Origin: Paludibacteraceae bacterium
GTDB lineage: Bacteria > Bacteroidota > Bacteroidia > Bacteroidales > Paludibacteraceae
Direction of reading: 5' to 3'
Length of the DNA: 34,096 nucleotides
Assembly: GCA_017478725.1 (NCBI GenBank)
Contig: JAFVDD010000039.1
Span: forward strand, 1-34,096
This document shows positions 28,458-34,096 of the stretch, piece after piece. Each line of letters opens with the position of its first letter. The stretch's first letter is position 1. Below the pieces are notes generated by a model. The model was not told the origin of the DNA and did not search any database. It worked only from the letters and a program-made list of their open reading frames with translations. The translations under genes were made by a program, and so were the position numbers.

Positions 28458-29606
28458 ATGGATACAAATTCGTTCACATCGGGGCCTATCCGTCCGCTTA
28501 GTTCGCAAGAATTAGGTGCAAATCGCCTCACGGATTATGAGTTGTTGTCCGATTCCGGGCACAATCTGATTTATCGTGCGCAAATGGGCGGCAAATGGGT
28601 CGTTCTGAAGACTGCCAAGCCCACCGAAGGCGAACAGACTCGCAACCAACTCCTGTTGGAACGTGAGTTTGAGATCATGCATCGTCTGGATTCGATCTAT
28701 GTGGTTCAGACGATATCCATGGTGGACGATCCGCAGTTAGGGCGAGCTATCCTCATGGAATACATCCATGGCCGTCCATTAGACCGATTCATAGCAGAAA
28801 ACCCCTCCTATACAGAGCGTCGGCGCGTAGCGGACGAACTGATGGAGGCATTGATTTTCCTGCATGACCGCCAAATCGTCCACGGCGATCTGAAACCCAG
28901 CAACATCCTCATTACCGCCTCCGGCAATCATGTCCGACTGATTGATTTCGGCTTTGCGGACAATGAGGCATATATCGCCAAGAATATCGGTACGTCTCCG
29001 TCTATCAGTACAGAGGAACAACTGCCGACAGATGTCTTGCTTCCCGAGAGGGACATCTATGCCTTAGGCAAGATGTTGGCACTTCTTTTCCCTCATTCCC
29101 TCAAGCCCGTTATCCGTCGTTGCCTTGCATCGGATAGAAGCCGTTACATTTCTGTTCGTCAAGTCCGTGCTGCGCTTCACCGCTATTGGCGGATGATGTG
29201 GCTATTACCGGTGATGATGGCTGTATTGCTTGCTATAGTTGCCTTTCTGTGGTTGTCGCCTTCCGATGAGCCGTCACCGCAACAGATGACCGAACAGCAT
29301 TCAGTCGATTCTACATGGTTAAACCTGAAATACGAAATCGGCAAGCAATATACATCTCTCTATATCACTTATGCCGATTCACTATCGCACATGCCGGAAA
29401 AGACGATGAATGCCGCTATTTACAAACTTTCCGGCTATGCAAATGAATTATTGAAGGAGCATAAACATTTAACAGACGCATATCCTCAATATGAAGATTC
29501 GTTGCAAGAACTCTATCTCTCGCATTTAATTCGCGACCACAATCGCTTGCGGAGTATCTGCGAAGATTATCCGATAATCTACTCAAACGCAAATAAAACG
29601 GAGTAA
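28458..29606 (+). CDS. Membrane-anchored Ser/Thr protein kinase
   Basis: 382 residues. Eukaryotic-type kinase domain: Lys51 in KWVVLKTAKP, VHGDLKPSNILI with Asp144, Lys146 and Asn149, and the DFG motif at 163-165 (IDFGFAD). The Gly-rich loop is weak (SDSGHNLIYRA). After the domain (to about 240) comes one TM helix, residues 245-267 (MWLLPVMMAVLLAIVAFLWL), and a periplasmic helical part of about 115 residues that could sense a ligand. The start is at 28458, since the ATG at 28419 lies in the -33 box; only about 8 nt separate it from the -7 box, so the mRNA is nearly leaderless. Substrates are unknown. Divergent from the regulator gene. Confidence 0.9.
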   Translation: MDTNSFTSGPIRPLSSQELGANRLTDYELLSDSGHNLIYRAQMGGKWVVLKTAKPTEGEQTRNQLLLEREFEIMHRLDSIYVVQTISMVDDPQLGRAILMEYIHGRPLDRFIAENPSYTERRRVADELMEALIFLHDRQIVHGDLKPSNILITASGNHVRLIDFGFADNEAYIAKNIGTSPSISTEEQLPTDVLLPERDIYALGKMLALLFPHSLKPVIRRCLASDRSRYISVRQVRAALHRYWRMMWLLPVMMAVLLAIVAFLWLSPSDEPSPQQMTEQHSVDSTWLNLKYEIGKQYTSLYITYADSLSHMPEKTMNAAIYKLSGYANELLKEHKHLTDAYPQYEDSLQELYLSHLIRDHNRLRSICEDYPIIYSNANKTE

Positions 29607-29628
29607 ATTCGAAATTTAGGGCTAATTA

Positions 29629-29667
29629 GGGCGTAAAGGGTCAAACCTTTGCGCCTTTCGCTTTTTT
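29629..29667 (+). terminator. Hairpin terminator of the kinase gene
   Basis: GGGCGTAAAGG, loop GTCAAA, CCTTTGCGCCT (with G-T pairs) then TTCGCTTTTTT. Its right half is almost the same as in the 27807 terminator. Confidence 0.75.
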
Positions 29668-29679
29668 ATTGTACCTTTG
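29648..29679 (+). promoter_or_regulatory. Promoter embedded in the kinase terminator
   Basis: TTTG (29648-29651), 20 nt, TACCTTTG (29672-29679). The -33 box is part of the terminator stem. No convincing gene begins at its expected start near 29686. Confidence 0.5.
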
Positions 29680-29763
29680 CATCGTTTTTCGCATAGTCGA
29701 ACAAGCGAGTAGTACACCTTATGTGCAAAAAAATAGCGTTTCGGCAAAAAAAACAACAATTTA

Positions 29764-29795
29764 TTTGCGTAAGTCAAATATTTGTTGTAACTTTG
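29764..29795 (+). promoter_or_regulatory. Promoter of a small transcript
   Basis: TTTG (29764-29767), 20 nt, TAACTTTG (29788-29795), a full consensus match. Expected start near 29801. Confidence 0.6.
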
Positions 29796-29800
29796 CAGCA

Positions 29801-30017
29801 TCTTTTCAGCGGAAAAGAAGGCAATCACCCTCCGTGGTGAAACGCATACATATTTTATTACGAATGAAACCAATTGGATTCGCAGAAATCTCGCAAGTTT
29901 TCAGGGATCACAAACATTGGCATTTGTTAGTGCACATATCGTGTACTACTTTTGTTGTATTTGTGATTCGGGCAATGCGAGAGCCTCTGTGAAGATACAA
30001 CAGAAGTAGTACTTTTT
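29801..30017 (+). ncRNA. Candidate small RNA or short-peptide transcript
   Basis: Runs from a consensus promoter to an 18-bp hairpin (29943-29960 with 29995-30012, one G-U pair) followed by TTTTT. It could be a small RNA of about 217 nt. It also contains a 42-codon frame at 29864-29992 (MKPIGFAEISQVFRDHKHWH then LLVHISCTTFVVFVIRAMRE) whose end lies in the hairpin loop. I cannot choose between RNA, peptide or both. Confidence 0.4.
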
Positions 30018-30109
30018 GTGCGTGCATACGCGAACATTATATTCAATAGTTTGATGGAAGAAGCCTAAAATCCAATCAAGAGTAGGCAAAAATTAAAACT
30101 TGTAAAAAT

Positions 30110-30802
30110 ATGAGTTATTCTACATCCCAATCAGGAACAAACGCCTCTTATCCGCCTCCGGATAAAGCAAAAGCCAACACGTTAGCCGCGTTGGTACAGG
30201 CGTACAAGCTCGACGAAGAAAAAGTGCATGGTATTTGGAGAAAGGAACTACATATTCCCGAAGCGGTGTTCGGGGACAGAGGTAAGAATCCCGATGCCCG
30301 ATTAACTTCTGACATACTGACAGAAGAGCAATGGAGGGATTTCCTCAAACGGGTGAAAAAAGACAATCACCAGCGGCGGATTCCCAATGCCCAGTTACGT
30401 GAGATAGCGGAACACCTGGCTGCCTGTTGGGAGCGTGACTCGTTTAAGGACTTTGAAGATTTGTACAGGTATGTCAGTTCTATCCTCGTGCAGTCTAAAG
30501 CTAATCCGGACGGTAAGGTAAAGAACCCCTGTGCGCTGGTTCTGTATGACACAGCACTCAGGCTGGCTTACCGGTTCGGAAAGAAATGGCCGAAGAAATT
30601 TGTGTATCTGTACGGCGGCGGACCGAATGATGCTGCCAAAATTTTGAAATTGAATCCATACATAAAGAAACGGAAAATCCTGTTTACGGATGTGATTAAG
30701 GTGTATCCCGAGTTTGGAGAACTGGATGCAACCGAAACAGAACATTTCTTGTGTATTAGAACCAAAGAAATACAAACAATTATAAACAATCAAAAAAAAT
30801 AA
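30110..30802 (+). CDS. Conserved-looking cytoplasmic protein, unknown
   Basis: 230 residues with no signal peptide or TM helix. N-terminal part is charged and helical (LAALVQAYKLDEEKVHGIWR, LTEEQWRDFLKRVKKDNHQR). The C-terminal part looks like a family I have seen in Bacteroidales without an assigned role: NPCALVLYDTALRLAYRFG, KKFVYLYGGGPNDAAKILKL and ELDATETEHFLCIRT. It lies 5 bp upstream of the large surface-protein gene, so the two are probably cotranscribed, but a cytoplasmic protein has no obvious part in adhesion. Promoter not clear. Confidence 0.7.
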   Translation: MSYSTSQSGTNASYPPPDKAKANTLAALVQAYKLDEEKVHGIWRKELHIPEAVFGDRGKNPDARLTSDILTEEQWRDFLKRVKKDNHQRRIPNAQLREIAEHLAACWERDSFKDFEDLYRYVSSILVQSKANPDGKVKNPCALVLYDTALRLAYRFGKKWPKKFVYLYGGGPNDAAKILKLNPYIKKRKILFTDVIKVYPEFGELDATETEHFLCIRTKEIQTIINNQKK

Positions 30803-30807
30803 TCATT

Positions 30808-33800
30808 ATGAAAAAGAAACTTTTATTTATTGGTGCAGCATTGCTGAGTATATGCAATGCATTTGCAGTTGTAACATGGGATGGTACAACACAGTCTTGG
30901 ACGCAGGGAGCAGGTACCCAATCCAATCCGTATCTAATTGAAACTCCGCAACAACTTGCATATCTGGCAGATATGGTGTATGCCGGTGTTTCCAAGTATC
31001 AAGGAGTCTATTTCAAGCACACAGAGGATTTTGACATGAATGGTAAGAATTGGGTTACAAGTGGAACAAAAACTAATTACTTCTCCGGTGTGTACGATGG
31101 AAATAATAAGACAATACAAAATATAGTCCTGCAATTAACGTCTGATATAAAGTATTTAGGGTTATTTGCATATACTACAGATGCTACGATACAAAATGTA
31201 AAATTAAAAATTAAGAGTTACAAGGCATATAATTCAATGACTGTGGATTATGCTGTGGGTTGTTATGTGGGAGGTATATGTGGCTATATGGCAAATGGAA
31301 CCATTCAAAACTGCGAAGTTAGCGCCCACTCGGATAGTATTTCTATGGCGTGGCCTTATATGTATTTTGGAGGATTAGTTGGGTATTTTGAGAGTTCTAC
31401 GATGGACCAATGTAGTAACAATGTTATTTATGGATGTGGCAGTTACTATGGTGGTGGATTAGTCGGGGCAACTTACGGCACAAAAAATGCAAAAACATAC
31501 ATAACTAATTCACGTAATACAAAGCGCTTTTCTAACACTCGAACATATTCGTATGACGCAAACTTGCCGCAAGCAATAAGTGTCGGTGGCGCAGTAGGAA
31601 TGACTGGCGATTATACTGAGATGAATAATGTTCATTCAAGTGGAATTTATTCGTCCACAACAGTGACAAATGGATCTAAAGTTCCCCAAATTAAAATTGG
31701 TGGTTTGGTAGGCTACGGGGTTGGACGGAATGGGAGATTAAAGCTGACTCAATGTTCCAATAATGGAGAAATATATTTTTCGGGAACTGGATACCAAACA
31801 ATTGTCGGGGGATTGGTAGGAGAGTCTTCGGGAGGTACTATAACTGCTTGTAGTCATCGTGGAAATATTGTTATACAGTCTGCTTATTATGTTGGCGGAT
31901 TATGGGCTTATTCATATAATACTACCCCTACAATTAGTTCATCATATTGTGTTGGTGATATTAAACCAATAGATTCGTCAACTAACCAAAATTCCAGTTG
32001 TTATGCGATAGGAGGAATCAATACAAATTCGGGTAATATTAAAAATTGCTATTTTGCAGGAAAAATTCAGCGGAATAGTCAAAATAAATATGCTATTGCG
32101 CAAAAAGGAAGTATAACAAACTGCTATTATTTGAGTGGTGGCGGAGGTTCAGGAGTGGATGGAACTACTGCACGAGACGCATCTGCGATGAAATCTGCAT
32201 CCTTCCCAGCTATGCTAAATCAAGATGGGGCAGCCACTTTTTATATGGATCTTGGCAATGTGAATAGTGGTTATCCGGTGCTGGAATATGATAAGGTAAA
32301 TGTATATACTATAACCTGGAAGAATGATAACGGCACAACTTTGGAAACGGATACAGAGGTCCGGGAAGGTACTACTCCAACGTACGATGGTGCGATTCCC
32401 ACGAAAGCCTCTACTTCTCAATATACATATACTTTCAAAGGGTGGACACCGACCATTGTGGCTGCTAATGCAAATGCAACCTATACAGCTACTTTTGAAG
32501 CCACAAAAACAAGTGGAAATAATGGTGGTAAATTAACCGGAAGATTCTCTATATCAGAGGATACTCAAGTGCAATTTGCCCAAGGCAATTTGCAATACTA
32601 CGCCGCGTCCGGTTCACATCAATGCGCGGATGGTACTACCCAACCGGGACTTTGGCGCCTCGCAGAACACCAGTATGATATGATTGGAGCTAATAACAAA
32701 AATGCGTCCAGTTCTTATACCGGTTGGATTGACCTGTTTTGTTGGGGTACAAGCGGTTGGAATAGTGGTGCTACCGCCTATCAACCTTGGAGTATCAACA
32801 AAATTACTTCCGATTATTTAAATCAAGATTTATCCGGAGAATACGCAAATGCTGATTGGGGTGTCTATAACGCCATCATAAATGGAGGAAATACTGCAGG
32901 GACTTGGAGAACTCTCACTCATAGTGAGTGGAGCTATTTATTATCCGAAAGACCTAATGCAAATTATAAAAAGGCTGTTGCTACCGTAGATGGAATAGAG
33001 GGAATGGTGCTATTACCCGACAATTGGACCTTACCAAGCGGAGTAACATTTACAATTGGTTATGGTAGCAGTACCTCGTTAGAATCATATAGAGGAATAA
33101 ATGATTACACACTTGCCCAATGGACAATCATGGAGAATGCGGGCGCCATTTTCCTTCCTCATGCAGGATTAAGATTCGAAGCTTCATATTCAAGAGAAGT
33201 ATACGAATGCTATCAAACAAGTACAAATGGCGCTGCTGAAACGAATAGCATGGTAAGTTGCTCAGGAAATGGTCTCGGCGTTAATAATTTAAGAAAATAT
33301 AAAACGTATGCTGTGGCTGTCCGATTGGCACAAAATGTAGCTAAATATACAATAACTTTTAAAAACTATAATAATTCTATCTTAGAACAATACCTGCTGA
33401 CGGAGGGCTTTATGCCAAAATATACAGGCGCTACTCCGACCAAACCTGCTAACGCTCAATATACCTATACCTTCAAGGGTTGGAAACCGGCAATAAAGGC
33501 AGTAACTGGAGATGCTGTGTATGTCGCTGAGTTTGATAGTATTGTCAATAAGTACACTATTACGTTCCTCAATGAGGATGGTACGACTATTGAGAGCAAA
33601 CAGTGGAACTATGGCGTAACTCCGACCTGTAAAGAGCCGACCAAGGCCAACACCGCTGAGTATACCTATACTTTCGCAGGTTGGACTCCGGAAGTAGTAT
33701 CTGTAACAGGCAATGCCACCTACAAGGCAACGTTCAACGCAACTAAGAACAGTTACACCATTACCTGGCAGAATGAGGATGGCTCACTGATCGACCAAAC

Positions 33801-34096
33801 AACGGTAGAGTACGGTATCGTTCCGACACATGCTGATCCGGTTAAACAGAGTACCGCGGAGTACACCTATACTTTTGCAGGTTGGACTCCGGCAGTAGTT
33901 GCTGTAACGGGTAATGCAACTTATCGTGCGACCTTCAACGCTACCAAGAATAGTTATACGATCACTTGGCAGAACGAAGATGGCTCGCTGATCGACCAGA
34001 CCACGGTAGAGTACGGTATCGTTCCGACACACGCTAATCCGACCAAGGCCAACACCGCTGAGTATACCTATACTTTCGCAGGTTGGACTCCGGAAG
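30808..34096 (+). CDS. Large surface protein: GLUG repeats, FISUMP-like domain, InlB-like tandem repeats (cut by window edge)
   Basis: At least 1096 residues, open to the edge. Signal peptide KKKLLFIGAALLSICNAFA. Residues about 30-460 hold GLUG-type repeats (YLIETPQQLAYLADMV, YFGGLVGYFESSTMDQCSN, IGGLVGYGVGRNGRLKLTQC, VGGLVGESSGGTITACSHRG). An InlB/Listeria-Bacteroides repeat follows near 500-566. About 578-842 is a FISUMP-like domain (VQFAQGNLQYYAASGS, WRLAEHQYDMIGANNKNASS, GWIDLFCWGTSGWNS, GMVLLPDNWTLPSGVTF). From 847 four InlB-type repeats begin (YTFAGWTP motif). This layout is typical of Bacteroidales surface adhesins. The export signal, if any, would be at the missing C-terminus. AT-rich at first, more GC-rich in the tandem repeats. 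Confidence 0.88.
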   Translation, partial: MKKKLLFIGAALLSICNAFAVVTWDGTTQSWTQGAGTQSNPYLIETPQQLAYLADMVYAGVSKYQGVYFKHTEDFDMNGKNWVTSGTKTNYFSGVYDGNNKTIQNIVLQLTSDIKYLGLFAYTTDATIQNVKLKIKSYKAYNSMTVDYAVGCYVGGICGYMANGTIQNCEVSAHSDSISMAWPYMYFGGLVGYFESSTMDQCSNNVIYGCGSYYGGGLVGATYGTKNAKTYITNSRNTKRFSNTRTYSYDANLPQAISVGGAVGMTGDYTEMNNVHSSGIYSSTTVTNGSKVPQIKIGGLVGYGVGRNGRLKLTQCSNNGEIYFSGTGYQTIVGGLVGESSGGTITACSHRGNIVIQSAYYVGGLWAYSYNTTPTISSSYCVGDIKPIDSSTNQNSSCYAIGGINTNSGNIKNCYFAGKIQRNSQNKYAIAQKGSITNCYYLSGGGGSGVDGTTARDASAMKSASFPAMLNQDGAATFYMDLGNVNSGYPVLEYDKVNVYTITWKNDNGTTLETDTEVREGTTPTYDGAIPTKASTSQYTYTFKGWTPTIVAANANATYTATFEATKTSGNNGGKLTGRFSISEDTQVQFAQGNLQYYAASGSHQCADGTTQPGLWRLAEHQYDMIGANNKNASSSYTGWIDLFCWGTSGWNSGATAYQPWSINKITSDYLNQDLSGEYANADWGVYNAIINGGNTAGTWRTLTHSEWSYLLSERPNANYKKAVATVDGIEGMVLLPDNWTLPSGVTFTIGYGSSTSLESYRGINDYTLAQWTIMENAGAIFLPHAGLRFEASYSREVYECYQTSTNGAAETNSMVSCSGNGLGVNNLRKYKTYAVAVRLAQNVAKYTITFKNYNNSILEQYLLTEGFMPKYTGATPTKPANAQYTYTFKGWKPAIKAVTGDAVYVAEFDSIVNKYTITFLNEDGTTIESKQWNYGVTPTCKEPTKANTAEYTYTFAGWTPEVVSVTGNATYKATFNATKNSYTITWQNEDGSLIDQTTVEYGIVPTHADPVKQSTAEYTYTFAGWTPAVVAVTGNATYRATFNATKNSYTITWQNEDGSLIDQTTVEYGIVPTHANPTKANTAEYTYTFAGWTPE
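33346..34096 (+). repeat. Tandem InlB-like repeats, unit 201-207 nt
   Basis: Units begin at 33346, 33553, 33754 and 33955 (spacing 207, 201, 201 nt). Unit 4 from 34039 to the edge is identical over 58 nt to unit 2 (33637-33694), while its first half resembles unit 3, a mosaic pattern. Confidence 0.9.

Overview
The window looks like a chromosomal segment of a Bacteroidales bacterium. Three things support this: a SusC/SusD outer-membrane pair; large surface proteins with Listeria-Bacteroides (InlB-like) repeats; and at least fourteen promoters of the Bacteroidetes type (TTTG or CTTG, exactly 20 nt, then TAnnTTTG). I cannot name a genus. There is no ribosomal RNA, integrase, transposase or CRISPR array.

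Layout. 1-334: disrupted 5' end of secA (minus). 549-4684: overlapping susC-susD pair (plus), then a tRNA-Gln gene. 5095-14202: an unbroken minus-strand run of two unknown membrane proteins, two small unknown proteins, a 2307-residue surface protein and a small exported protein with a C-terminal anchor-like tail. 14335-17500: AT-rich accessory segment with a ParE-type toxin-antitoxin pair, a DUF1016/YhcG-like PDDEXK nuclease cassette between 171-bp direct repeats, and about 1 kb without genes that holds a predicted rod-shaped non-coding RNA with its own promoter and terminator. 17509-20094: PepSY-like protein, Na/Pi cotransporter with PhoU domain, small exported protein. 20138-24425: probable operon tatA-tatC-TonB receptor-DUF362/DUF1893 lipoprotein. 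24795-25394: HdeD-like membrane protein. 25702-25774: tRNA-Lys. 25902-27785: ispG and a conserved unknown gene. 27846-29606: divergent pair of an unknown DNA-binding-like protein and a membrane Ser/Thr kinase with overlapping promoters. 29648-30017: promoters plus a strong hairpin, possibly a small RNA or peptide gene. 30110-34096: unknown gene followed closely by a large GLUG/FISUMP-like/InlB-repeat surface protein cut by the window edge.

Most striking beyond the genes: (1) the nuclease cassette, with direct repeats outside and inverted repeats inside; (2) short GTACTT/GTCCC micro-repeats that form the hydrophobic core of two signal peptides; (3) a GC-rich palindromic repeat inserted in frame into tatC and into a small exported protein; (4) the predicted 300-nt structured RNA; (5) a 50-bp identical promoter shared by the two tRNA genes. 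Folding, homology and transcription claims come from reading the sequence by eye; no software was run.
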